From NCBI GenBank assembly GCA_015680685.1, contig MNCI01026223.1, positions 224,701 to 257,499 on the forward strand: DNA of 32,799 nt. The letters run 5' to 3'. The notes beneath the pieces were generated by a model. The model did no database searches and had not been told where the DNA came from. It worked only from the letters and a program-made list of their open reading frames with translations. Positions 10,151 through 20,380 of this stretch are shown piece after piece (position 1 is the stretch's first letter; each line of letters opens with the position of its first letter). This DNA is from Gnetum montanum (Eukaryota; Streptophyta; Gnetopsida; Gnetales; Gnetaceae). A program made the position numbers and the translations under genes.

Positions 10151-10439
10151 AGCAACTTGAGCATATCTACTACAATATATGAATTACTAGACTACCTAAG
10201 CTGCTTGTGTTAAGCATCTTTCCAAATCTCATCTAACACATTCAACTAAATTACTAAGCTGTGAAACATACTAGCTATATGGCTCCAGGTATTCTTAATA
10301 ATGCTACTTTTTCCTATTTGATATTAGATGATAAAATTGAAATTAGCCAACAATTTAAGCCATCTCATCTAGCGTAGGTTCAATTATGGCTAATTCATCA
10401 AGTACTATAACCTTTTATGATTAGGCCAAATTGGCAGTC

Positions 10440-11430
10440 TCTTACCAAACAAATAGTGATGAAAAATCCTCAAGGCAAATACCACCTCCTAGATTGAGAT
10501 CATGAGTAGGAGATTGTATCTTATGAGACGTTAGCTGGCTTGAAGCATGCACTATCAATTTTTTCTCTTGCATGAGAATACAACCATAACCTTCACCTAA
10601 TGCATTGGTGAAAACATTGAATGAATTATTTAGAGTAGGTGAAATTAACACAGGAGTTGAAATTAGTCTACTTTTGAGTTCATTAAAAGCATCATGACTG
10701 TATGGGTCTCACAAAAATCCAACATCATTTTGTAATAGCTTCATAAGAGTTAAAGCAATGGACATAAGTTATCAATGAATTTGTATTAGTAACCTACCAA
10801 ACCAAGAAAACTATGGATCTCTTTGACATTCTTAGGAGCAAGTTAGTCCTAAATAACTAATATGTTAATAGGCTTCATTATCACACTAGCCTCCAAATTA
10901 ATATGTCCCAAGAACTAAATCTCATAGCACCAAAATAAACACTTTGAAGATTGATTAAATAATTGATGATCCATAAGCATATACAAAATTATTCTTAAAT
11001 GCTACTCATGAAAATCCTCTGACAATGAGTACAATAAGAGGTTACACTATTCATGTGTGATCTTATCACACTATTCATGAGATGAATGAATACCATAGAA
11101 GTATTTGTAAGTCCAAATGATAAAACAATGAACTCATAAGATGCATATCATGCCTTAAAGGCTATCTTGGGAACATCCTTCTCTTTGATGCAAACTTGGT
11201 AATACCTTAACGTTAGATCTATGTTTGAGATTACTAGAGCTACTCTTAAATAATCAAAGAAATCTTCTATGAAAGGTAAAGAGTACTTATTCTTCATCAT
11301 CACATAATTTAATTGTTAATAAGTGATGCACAACTTCACGATATCATTCTTTTTCTTGATGAAGAGAATAGGAGCACCTTAGGGAGACACACTTGGATGA
11401 ATCAGATTCTTATGTAGCAATTCCTAAAGT
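10440..11430 (-). pseudogene. Element A' reverse transcriptase and RNase H
   Basis: Minus-strand pieces follow the gypsy RT in order: GAPILFIKKKNDIVKLCI.Y (fingers), YASYEFIVLSFGLTNTSMVF (palm, family form Y.HYEF.VMPFGLTNAPA.F), HEQHLRI-like thumb text, NVKEIHSFLGLVGY, then FNVFTNALGEGYGCILMQ and SSQLTSHKIQSPTHDLNL of RNase H. In RNase H the first catalytic Asp of the usual TDAS motif is Asn (TNAL). Several stops and shifts lie between the pieces, so it is dead. The style is chromovirus-like. Confidence 0.78.
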
Positions 11431-11881
11431 TGAATATTTAGTTGAGCTAACTCTTTAGATGACATTCTATGTGGAACATTAGAGATAGGTCTAGCACTAA
11501 GTTTGGAGCAATCTCAAATTGGACATTGTGCCTTGGAGATAAACTAGGAAACTGTGAATGGAAGACATTGAGAAACTTATGAATGATAGGAATTTTTTTG
11601 ATTCCTTATGGAGATGAAGGTTCATTGACTGAGACTGCAAAACAAGAATGGTCCTTTTGCAAAAAATGATGAAAATACCTAACAGATAAGATTGAACTTA
11701 ATCATGTGCAACCTAGTATGCACAATCACCTAAAAATCATTCTCTGTTACTAAGAAAAGTGTCTTATGATAGCACTTCAAGTTATCCTAATAGTGAGATA
11801 ACCAAGCCATGCCCAAGATGATGCCATATTTCCCTAAGCTCATGCATTGAGATCATTGAGCTAGGATACATCTTGAATCAT

Positions 11882-12110
11882 TCAAGAAATGAATCTGTGA
11901 ACTTGATTCACAAAAAGTACATTATTAGTAGCGATACTAATGATAAGCCCTTGAACAAGAGATTGAAATTGTAAACTCAATTGTCTAACTATTTGTGTAT
12001 TAACAAAAGAATGACTAGTACCAAGGTCAAAGAGAATCAAAATTACAAAATTTAAAATCGCACCTTCAAAATTTATCACTATATTAGGTTGATCATCATT
12101 CAACTAGTTA
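11882..12110 (-). pseudogene. Element A' retroviral-type aspartic protease
   Basis: An open minus-strand stretch contains ILILFDLGTSHSFVNT.I. The family has LFDSGA(T/S)HSFVS, so the catalytic triplet DSG has become DLG and the enzyme would be impaired even without other damage. It lies upstream (to the right) of the RT relic, as expected in gypsy pol. It is followed by a VHRF-like piece. Confidence 0.72.
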
Positions 12111-12702
12111 GTCAAAGCATACATATGTGAATGCATCCTAGTGCATCTCTAATCATCTACTGGTATGATATCCTACTTGAAACACCACCAAATTTTCATG
12201 TTGAAACATTTATAATCCCATCCCATGAAACTCAAGGTAATATTTTATTGTAAATGTCAAGGTTGTAACCCATAAAGGGGCAATCTCACATATTTATTAC
12301 TTTTTATGTTGAAAAAATGCTTCATAAGTGATCAAAGCCTCATTGTCTAAGTGAAAAAAGTCATCTAGTATCTATATTTGGGCTTGGGGGAGTCAAAATT
12401 GCCTTTTGGAATGCCAAAAATGGCAATTTGATGGGTTTTATGGGGGCTATACATTTCTCTATGCTAACACAGCCCCTACAGGGGGGTAGGGGTGATGGTG
12501 CAAAATAGCTAGGAGACTTCAAGGTTAGCAAGGAGGAGTGCAAGGGGGTAGAACTCACCTACCCCCAGCATTGAATTCCCATCCTTCCTCAATGTTGACA
12601 CTCTTCCCTCAGTGGAAGGGGGTTAGATAGTGTGGAGGGGCTAGACAACTAGGATGCATGGGGTGGATCTCACCTACCCCCTAGAACATGGAAGCTAATT
12701 TT

Positions 12703-12831
12703 TAGCAAATTGGTAGTCAATTTCGATCCAATCACTTAGCAATTTGGTAGCCAATTTGTAGCCAATCAGTTAACAATTTGGTGGCCAATTTTCAACTAAT
12801 GAGTTAGCCATTTGCAGCCCAAATCATGGCC
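12703..12831 (+). repeat. 34-bp tandem array with CCAAT motifs
   Basis: Three full units at 12703, 12737 and 12771 and a fourth partial unit from 12805. Each has ta.caatttggt.gccaatt near its start and a second CCAAT or CTAAT word. The array ends eight bases before a TATA box, which fits a promoter-proximal activator array in an LTR U3. Confidence 0.85.
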
Positions 12832-12838
12832 ATAACCC

Positions 12839-12846
12839 TATAAAAA
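12839..12846 (+). promoter_or_regulatory. TATA box of element C LTR
   Basis: TATAAAAA in the context accctataaaaacta, directly after the 34-bp CCAAT array. It would place the LTR transcription start near 12870. Confidence 0.65.
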
Positions 12847-13580
12847 CTAAACCTTGGAACCATGTCAAGGTTTCACACTTTTGTAATTCAGCACCCTTGG
12901 CATTTTGGCATCTAAGAGCTCTTGCTTCCTTAGCAAAAATGTAGCTCCTTGGTGCTTAGTAGCATGGAACCTCTATGAACTATTACCTCCCTATTACCCT
13001 CCCTTAGGATTTATGAACTTTGGGTGTTAATGTTACCCCCTGGGATCCCCAAATTTTAGCATGGTGCACTTTGGCCACCCCAATCCTTCACATTTTCCTA
13101 ACGCTAGTAGTAACCAATGTTGCAAATCTAAGGTGGTGACAAAAGAGGTTCAATAGCATTAGGAGTGGTAGAGATACTGGATCATGGAGTTGATTGTGGC
13201 TTCAATGTGCTCTTAACCCTTACCCAAGTGAACCCCCTTTGTCGCCCCCCCCTCCCCCCGCATTTTGAGCACCAACTTTGTACAAATCTTTGAACTCATT
13301 CTTTGTTCATTTAATGAAATTTTTGAGTTTAGTTTGTGTACAATTTCAGATATAATTTTTATATTTCCAATGCAATATTTTATAGATCTACATCTTTTTA
13401 CACTTTTTACACCCCCATTTTGCACCCCCTTTAGTCCCTGGGTGATCTATCAAATCATCTAGGGTACCCTGAATTCAATTTTTCTTGTGGAGGCCCCTAG
13501 GGGATTTGGGGCTAAGGTTTCCTATGATTGGGAATCCTTGGGCTTTTTCAAAAATCAAGATTTTCCATCACAATAGTTTC

Positions 13581-13597
13581 TTGGTGCTAGAAGGAGG
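13581..13597 (+). other. Primer-binding-site candidate of element C
   Basis: TTGGTGCTAGAAGGAGG starts nine bases after the presumed LTR end. Many Athila/Tat elements have a TTGGCGC-type primer site at this place; here one base would differ at the start. The tRNA could not be assigned by eye. Confidence 0.45.
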
Positions 13598-13630
13598 AAA
13601 TTTTCTTGATTTTTAGAGCCTAATCTAATT

Positions 13631-13635
13631 GCCCC
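13631..13635. repeat. Target site duplication of element B, left copy
   Basis: GCCCC immediately before TGATGAG. Identical to the five bases after the other end of element B at 23202-23206. Confidence 0.88.
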
Positions 13636-14362
13636 TGATGAGCGGCGAGATACCCCTACACTCAACCATACGAATATGAGCATTTCACGCACGATCTGGT
13701 CGAATTCCAAGGACTAAGTGCTTATGCATCCCAAGCTTACCATAACGATCATGATTGTATGGTTAAGTAAGCTTGAGGCATATGATTTTTATAGCTTTTA
13801 TGTTTTTATGTCCTGCGCTAGTAGGGAAGGAGAGAGGTAACTAAGTGACTAATTTAACTTAACTACTCATTAACTAAGTTCTAATTAATCCTAACACCAG
13901 CATCTGTTCCCACTTGCCGTACACATCCTGCACCAGTGCAACACTGCTGGGATTACCAAACACTAATCGTTACTGGGTTACCAAGCATTACACACATGCT
14001 CGAAGTGGTCGTGCTTGTGTAATTTAACGATTTGCTTAATTGATCAAAATGAATTACTGTGCTAATAACATAAATGTAAAGTGCATAAAATAAAATAAAA
14101 TAAAATAAATGTATAAGAAAATAAAATAAAAGAAATGTGTAAGAAAACAAATCTCAAGTGCTGCAAGGATGAATCAAAGAGCTCGTCTTTATTACCAACA
14201 CAATGGTGTGCTCAGGTTCATCAATGCTTGAATAAGGATTCATCCACACTTAGACCTCCTGCTATGGGCACTTGGAAAATACTCTAACTTTCAAATAGAC
14301 TACAAGAGTTTTGCTACTTGACTACTAAAAGACTTCCCTTCCAATTGTGCACTTGGGCACTG

Positions 14363-14370
14363 TATTTATA
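14363..14370 (-). promoter_or_regulatory. TATA box in element B 3' LTR
   Basis: Minus strand CCTATAAATACAG, a consensus TATA box, unchanged in the other LTR at 23004-23011. It lies just downstream of the modular array in the minus direction. Confidence 0.75.
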
Positions 14371-14383
14371 GGCTTGGGAGCAA

Positions 14384-14577
14384 CTACTCTAATAATTAGA
14401 GTAACCGCTCTAATAATTAGAATAAATGCTAAAATAACCACTACAGTAACCTCTCTAATAATTAGAGTAAGTGCTAGAGTAATCGCTAGAGTAACCACTC
14501 TAATAATTAGAGTAACTGCTAGAGTAATTGCTAGAGTAACTGCTCTAATAATTAGAATAACTGCTAGAGTAACCACT
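14384..14577. repeat. Modular array of 12-bp and 9-bp units, 3' LTR copy
   Basis: The 12-bp module agagtaaYYgct (with variants such as agagtaaccact) alternates with the 9-bp module ctaataatt. One or two 12-mers lie between successive 9-mers. The junction CTCTAA-taa-TTAGAG is a 6-bp stem with a 3-base loop and recurs at most 9-mers. The array fills the outermost U3 next to the LTR edge. Confidence 0.88.
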
Positions 14578-14584
14578 CTCATCA

Positions 14585-16569
14585 TTTCCTCATGACTGAA
14601 TGAAAACTCATCCTCGAGTATAGAAGAAGGGAAACAAGTTTTTTACAAAATATTGAGAAGGGATGGGATTATTGACTAACTGACAAATAATGGTGGAATG
14701 GGATGACAGACTGAACGTGCCTAGTGAATAGATCAATAAGCATATTATAGCATTAGTGTTCATGACCATTGTGGTGAACACTCATACATAAATGACATCC
14801 AAGCCTTTATTTGGTAGCTTGTAGAGAAAGAGAGAGAAAGAAAATGAAGCGTGTTTCCACCAATGCTAAGATTGCGCCTTCCGTTGTTTATACATAACCA
14901 TGCCACTAGACTTGCTCCTCTTGTAAATGCTCCAGTTTCAGTCCATCCTGAGTGCTTCCTCCAAGCCCAGTCCATTGTTTGTATGATCGTCATCTACACA
15001 CACAACATAGTTAAAAATGAGCAAGGATAGATAAACCATAATGCAATTGATACGTTGTCTTGATATGAAGTGCATTGGCTAAGTTGTGGTTATGGCAGAA
15101 ACTGGTTTGCAGATTTATCACAGGTGACTACCCAAGGTGTAGGGGTTAGGAAAATAGTAAAATGGAGAAAATTGAAAAATTTGTGCCAAGGCCCCCACGA
15201 CTAAGAGTAAACCTCTAGTAGCTATAAGATGGAAAAATATGAGGAATAAGAAAGATGGGAGAAAATAACAATGAAAATGCCAATAAAATGGATGTCATGG
15301 ATGGGGATGAAACAAGAGATGATTGATTACAAGAAATGTTTAAGGAAAAGAATTGAACATTTGCACCAAAAAGGAATGCCAGTGGATCCTCCCAAAATTA
15401 GGCTCATGCCTTTTATGCCCTAACAAACCCACAAACCAAAGAGTCTGTAGGCTTTAAGGAATGTCATTTGGAAGCAAGAGTTAAAAAATTACCCACAAGA
15501 ATTCACCAAAGAAAAATAATGCATCAACCCAAAACGAACTAATGATAAAACCAAAAATGAGGTAGAAAATGGGAAGAAAGATGGAAAGGAGAGAATGGAA
15601 TGGAATCCCAAGAACAAGGTTGTGTAAAGCCCCTTGTGTATTTCATGATTAAGATGACTGAGTAGAACTTCATCCCAAATCTAGACTCAAACTAACCACA
15701 TTCAGTGACCTCACATCAATACACCTGGCCAATCCATCCTCTTGAAGTAACAAGAATGCCTTCACAAAGAGTGGCCACCATCCTGAGGAGAGCGAGATGG
15801 AGAAGTAGGAAGTGAGAAAGGGCCTTAGTTAGAGGGAACCTTCAGGCATGGGTAACATGTCTTTCCAGTTTCATAACTAGTGCTTGTAGCTCATATTGCT
15901 TTATTATGCCTAAGGGGTATGCTTTGAATTCTCACTTTTCTCCTTTTTTATTTTTTTTTTGCGTGAGAACCACACCATGCAAAGACTTATTTTTATTCAC
16001 TTAGCTTCCTGATTTTTGAACAATGTTAGAATGGCGGAAAACCAAAGAAATAAGCATCCAAGCACCCAGGAGAATGACCAACACAAATGCATCAAATCCC
16101 CTTGAAGTCATACCCTTTTCATCCTTTAAGTCTTTCCTTGGTTTGAAAAGTATCCAACCACCAATTCATTAATAAATTTACTTAGAAAAAGGGGATTGTA
16201 CAGTTCCAAGCCAAAGGAGATCATAGAGTTGTATGGATGAGTGGACGACGTGGACTCATTGCCTGTTTTACCAAAAGAACCATACCTTAATATCAACATC
16301 ATAATTCAAAGGTAAAAACCAAACATTAGCAATCAATATGATATAATATAATCCACCATCATGAGCACTTATTGGATGATGGATAAAAGTAAATCAAGAA
16401 AACAAAGAAATAGTAAAAACATGAACGATGGTGTAAAATAAAAATAAAAAATGTTGAAAAAATGTGTAAAACAAAAATTCAAAAAGAACTGAGGTCCTAG
16501 AATGGTTAGCAATAGGTGGCCATCTCCCCCATGAATGAGTTGGAAGGAGGAGATCCGAAATAGTGAGCA
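14585..16569 (-). other. Element B non-coding region between integrase and 3' LTR
   Basis: About 1.9 kb with only short chance ORFs; no envelope-like or other extra protein could be recognised. It includes a T-run near 15950. Athila/Tat elements typically have a long stretch here, so the spacing is normal for the lineage. Confidence 0.55.
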
Positions 16570-17400
16570 ACGTTGTCCATCAATAGAGGTAGCATGTGTA
16601 TTGGCTATCCTAAGCTCATGGAAAGGTTTGATTTGTTGTACATTGACCAACAATTTCTTGTCTAGGCTCTCAGGTTTGTATATTGTCATGGAATCTAAAG
16701 GAAAATTTGCATAAATAATATAAGGTCCTTCCCATAGTGTTTGAAATTTAGTACGTTGTGACACATGTGTGGGATTCTAGTGGAGAACCTTATCTCCCAG
16801 TTGATATTTAACTTTCCTAATCCTTAGGTCATGACGTTGTTTATTGAATGCCTTGTGTAACTCATTAGATGATAGGGCAGCTAGTCAGTTTTTATCTAGC
16901 AAGTTAAGGGTTACTAATTGTTGTTTCTGTGCTAGATCAAGGTCAAGGTTGAGATCACATGTCGTGAATAGTATACAGAGCTCAGTTTGAATGGGAATTG
17001 TTGGTAATTTACCATACANGGGTTCTAATGGTTGGATCCATTATTGCAGACCTCCATTCTAGCAGTCATTCCCCCATCATGTTGACAACACTCACAAGAT
17101 TGGACAAATTGATGGACATCCCAAAACAATGTAGGCCAATAATATCCTGCAAGCAAGATCTTGATGGCCATTCATCTCCTAGCATAATGATCCCTACAAG
17201 GACCCTCATGAGTGTCTTGGAGAACTCATAGTTGATCTATATCAGGAACACACCATCAAACCAAGCCATCGGGACACACTTTGTAAAGTTGCTTATTGAT
17301 TTCCGTAAAGTACTTGGCTTGGTGAAGAAACTATTATTTCTTCTTAAGGTTTAACTCTTGTGGTATTTTTTGGGTGAGGAGATAGGTAAGAATGCTATTG
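16570..17400 (-). pseudogene. Element B integrase with catalytic core deleted
   Basis: Minus-strand reading after RNase H gives FLHQAKYFTEINKQLYK, THEGPCRDHY, then LAGYYWPTLF and VHQFVQSCECCQHDGG. This is the zinc-binding HHCC domain, with the closing C..C intact. Some 15 residues later the text jumps to YGKLPTIPIQTE, LNLLDKN.LAALSSNELHKAFNKQR, VKYQLGDKVL and KFQTLWEGPYII, which is the C-terminal domain. The D,D,E catalytic core of about 130-150 residues that belongs between them is missing; the junction is near 17015-17055, beside an undetermined base at 17019. Several stops add to the damage. It cannot catalyse strand transfer. Confidence 0.82.
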
Positions 17401-17402
17401 TA

Positions 17403-18770
17403 CTAGTTTGTATCCATGGGTGATTGATCATTCACTACACTAGCAAAGAGGAATTCATCAAGAAAATAATCAAAAATTGGATACTCGTCCTCTTTGTTGT
17501 CCCATCGTAATCGAGATAAATGATCAGCAACTACGTTCTTGGTGCCTTTATGATCGATCATCGTAATATCAAACTCTTGTAAGATTACAAGCCATTGTAT
17601 GACATGAGAGCTTACCATTGGCTTATTCATGAGGAACCTTATTGCACTATGATATGTATGTATATATACTTTATATCCCAATATATAGTGTCTAAACTTT
17701 TCTAGTGCAAACACTACAACCATTAATTCTTTCTCTATGGTAGTGTAGTTAAGTTGTGAACTAGCGATACTTCTACTTTCATAGTGGATGTAATAAGGAT
17801 GCTTTTGGTCATCTAACTGTGTAAGTACAGCTCCTAAGGCATATTTGGATGTATTAGTCATGATATAGAATGGTTTGGACTAGTCAGGAGCTTGTAGAAT
17901 TGGTGTTTCTACTAGCTTCTATTTCAGAGTTTGAAAAGCTAATTCACATTCCTGTTACACTAGAAAGGTACGTCCTTTTTCATTAATTTGACCAATGGTT
18001 TGGCAACCTTTGAAAAGTTCTTAATAAATATCCTATAGTAGCCAGTATCTCCAAGGAATGATCAAATATCTTTGACGGTTTCCGGTTGATGGGTAATTCC
18101 TTGGATAATTTTGATTTTCTCAAGGTCTACCTCTATCCCTGTGTGTGAGATTTTGTCCCCTAGTACTATGTCTTCTTGGACCATCAAATGGCTTTTCTAC
18201 CAGTTGAGCCTCAAATTGGTTTCTACACATCTTTTTAACACTTGCTCCAACCAGTCCAAGGCTTGATCAAAGTTTGCTTCATAAGTGGAGAAGTCGTCCA
18301 TAAAGACCTCCACACCATTTCCTATCTGCTGTTGGAAGATTCGTAGAACTAGTCTTTGAAATGTTGTAGGGGCATTGCACAAGCCAAACGACATTTGTTT
18401 GTATGAAAACGTTCCCCAAGGACTAGTGAACATAGTTTTGGCTTGGTCTTCTAGGCCTATTTTTATTTGATTATATCCACTATATCCATCTAGAAAATTG
18501 TAGTAGTGATGCCTTGCGATGGTGTCTAAGACTTGGTTAACAAATGGCAACGAAAATTGATCATTGAATGTTGCCATATTTAGTAGCCTAAAATCTATGC
18601 ACACCCTCAATTTACCTCCCTTTTTAGGCACAATAACTAAGGGGCTAACCCATTTTCTATCAGCAATAGGGTATATGAACCTAACCTTGAGAAGCTATTC
18701 AATTTCTTCCTTAACTACTTGCTTCAGCTTTGGGTTCAAACACCTCTACAGTTGTCTTTGAGGCTTCATG
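17403..18770 (-). pseudogene. Element B reverse transcriptase and RNase H
   Basis: Reading in the minus direction: VVKEEIE.LLKVRFIYPIADRKWVSPLVIVPKKGG (fingers), LRVCIDFRLLN, FLDGYSGYNQI, FGLCNAPTTFQR and VFMDDFS (the active-site loop, Y.DD class), then CVETNLRLNW, SFLGDTGYYRIFIKNFSKVAKPL, and RNase H with ASSQLNYTTIEKELMVVVFALEKFRHYI and NVVADHLSRL. In RNase H the conserved TDH is TYH, so one catalytic Asp is lost. Two segments (18197-18631 and 17403-17861) are still open for about 145-150 codons. The motifs are typical of Athila/Tat rather than chromoviruses. Confidence 0.9.
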
Positions 18771-19369
18771 GAGGGGTTAGTGTAAATCCTATGTTGGCAT
18801 ATCCTAGGATCTATTCCAATTAATTTGGGATATGACCAAGTGAAGGCTTTTGACCATCTATTGATTACCTTCAACAGTTCTTCTTTTTATTGAGGAGCAA
18901 GCTTAGTATTGATAATTACCAGTTTTCTATTTTTAAGGAACATGTACTTCATATCGGTGGGTAATGGTTTCAGCTCGAGGGGCTCTTGCTTAAATTTCTT
19001 AGGGATTTCCAACTTCTCCCAGTTGACATTTTCAAGGTTAAGACTTGGAAGTTGGTGGTGGACTTGCTCTAATGCGTCTATGCTATCGATGTAAGCGCAA
19101 GTCAAACCCTCAATTGGTTCCATGCATATGAGTGAACTGCTTTCTTGATCAACTGTTAGCCACTGGGTGCCTTCCTATTGTGTGGCTACTGCATACAAAC
19201 ATATTTGTATGTTGATCACTTGTGCACACTGATTGCATGTAGGCAATGTTAAACTTTGCACAAACCATGACCTCTACATGCAATTACACCCTGTGTCACT
19301 GTATGTGATGCACAAAACTTTCTTCTTCTCGATCCTTCCAAATGTATTTTCTTTTGATATTTCTAGGGA
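18771..19369 (-). pseudogene. Element B protease-RT linker
   Basis: Minus-strand text includes LNLENVNWEKLEIPKKF, QEPLELKPLP..MKYMFL and TKLAPQ. This matches the short conserved linker before RT in Athila-type pol (LKPLP..L.Y.FL......V.I...L). It joins the protease on the right to the RT on the left, with stops. Confidence 0.72.
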
Positions 19370-19690
19370 AATATTGCGGATTCCTAGGCATGCATCGATG
19401 GTGCTTAGCCATGCTCTTCCCATTATGATTAAGAAGTCCCCCTTATCATTGTTCACCTGATTCACTAGGAAGTCAGCTGGGTACAACCATCCACAAATAA
19501 TGGTAATAATGTCTTCCACCAGTCCTAATGGGACAATGATGGACTAGTTGGCCAACTCTAGAAGGATATTGCTCTTTTTCAATGGAGATAGGTTCTAGGC
19601 CTTGTACATTTCTTGAGAAATCAAGTTGACACTGGAACCTGAATCCAAAAGAGCCTTGCACAACGCATTTCCAGTGATTTGTAAGTATAT
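19370..19690 (-). pseudogene. Element B aspartic protease
   Basis: Minus strand reads ALCKALLDSGSSVNLISQEMY with the catalytic DSG intact, followed by ILLELAN, IIVPLGLVEDI, YPADFLVN and LIIMGRAWLSTIDA. The last is the LGRPWL motif in altered form. The protease normally cuts the Gag-Pol polyprotein. At least two stops interrupt it, so it is a relic, but the active-site text is the best preserved of the three proteases in the window. Confidence 0.85.
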
Positions 19691-20380
19691 TAGAGGACTC
19701 CTGGGATTAAAGAATTTCTTGGGAAGGTGGCCAGCTTTGATCCAATCGGTGAAGACATGTGTTAGCATGATCGTATGTGTTGAGTGCGATGATTGAGTTG
19801 AAGGAGGCTCTGAAGTTTTGATTGATATTGAGGTGTCTAAGGAATCAGCCGCTTGTGATTACAAGGGCTTGGTTGGACTATTGGTTCTAAAGAAAGGTCT
19901 TTTCTTCATGTGGTTGTTGGAACCAATAGTAGGTTGAGAGTTAACAACCCTTGTGGCATTATGTTGCTGCAGCTAGGTAGGGATTTCACCTTGCATAGCT
20001 AGAGCAGGTGGTAGTGGAGCTATTGGTGGAAGAGATGTAGTCGGATGAGAAGGATGATAGGCTTGCTGAATATCACCCCTAGAAGAGGGAGTCTCATAAT
20101 ACTTGCGGGCTTGGTAGTGAGGTTGAGGAGTGATGTGACCAGTAAAGTCACATGGGGAGATTAGCTGCTGTACGTAATATCCATATGGGTCAAGTTGTCG
20201 GTAAGGATACTGTTGCCTTGGTGGTGGCATTCCCCATGATTGTGGGTGCTGCCACTATTGATATTGCTCAATCGGTTGTGGTGGAGTTCCACTTGGATAA
20301 TACGTTAAGGGTTGGTAAAACTATTTTGGGTTACCTTGGGGGTAAGGTAACCTTTACGGTGCTTGCCATTTGTTCAATTG
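19691..20380 (-). pseudogene. Element B gag-protease spacer, proline-rich
   Basis: The minus-strand text is rich in Pro, Gln, Tyr and His (PPPRQQYPYRQ, YHPSHPTTSLPPIAPLPPA). It is a low-complexity stretch between the Gag zinc-like motif and the protease. One part (19973-20230) is still open. No domain recognised. Confidence 0.6.

Larger units (their letters stand above)
9970..12110 (-). mobile_element. Element A': minus-strand Ty3/gypsy pol relic
   Basis: Reading right to left, the domains come in the gypsy order: protease, RT, RNase H, integrase N-terminus. All are broken by stops and shifts. It is bounded at the left by the end of element A and at the right, near 12250, by the presumed start of element C's LTR. 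A stretch at 12110-12250 still seems to belong to the gag-protease link. Its LTRs are not visible. Confidence 0.75.
12257..13572 (+). repeat. Element C 5' LTR (edges approximate)
   Basis: Non-coding 1.3 kb with G/C-rich hairpin motifs (12470-12566), the 34-bp CCAAT array, a TATA box, a T-rich stretch after it, and an end ccatcaca before a primer-site candidate. The likely order U3-R-U5 supports a + oriented LTR. The second copy is not in the window, so this rests on internal landmarks only. Confidence 0.5.
13636..14584 (-). repeat. Element B 3' LTR (left end of element)
   Basis: 949 bp. In the minus direction: U3 with a modular 12+9-bp array, TATAAATA box, a possible AATAAA (14188-14193), then U5 ending CGCCGCTCATCA. 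The base composition of U5 is more mixed than the surroundings. An imperfect (TAAAA)n run sits at 14085-14130. The short purine stretch TGAGGAAA directly upstream in the minus direction (14585-14592) may be the polypurine tract. Confidence 0.9.

Noticed and set aside
10442-10651. Separate small host gene
   Set aside because: The text is RNase H of the element A' pol (FTNALGEGYGCILMQ), not an independent gene.
14325-14595. Overlapping ORFs on both strands with VTLAITLAVTLIIRV-like or TTLIIRVTARV-like repeats
   Set aside because: They are products of the 12-bp and 9-bp modules, which are multiples of three and so stay open in several frames. The same happens at 22966-23199. They lie in an LTR and have no other coding sign.
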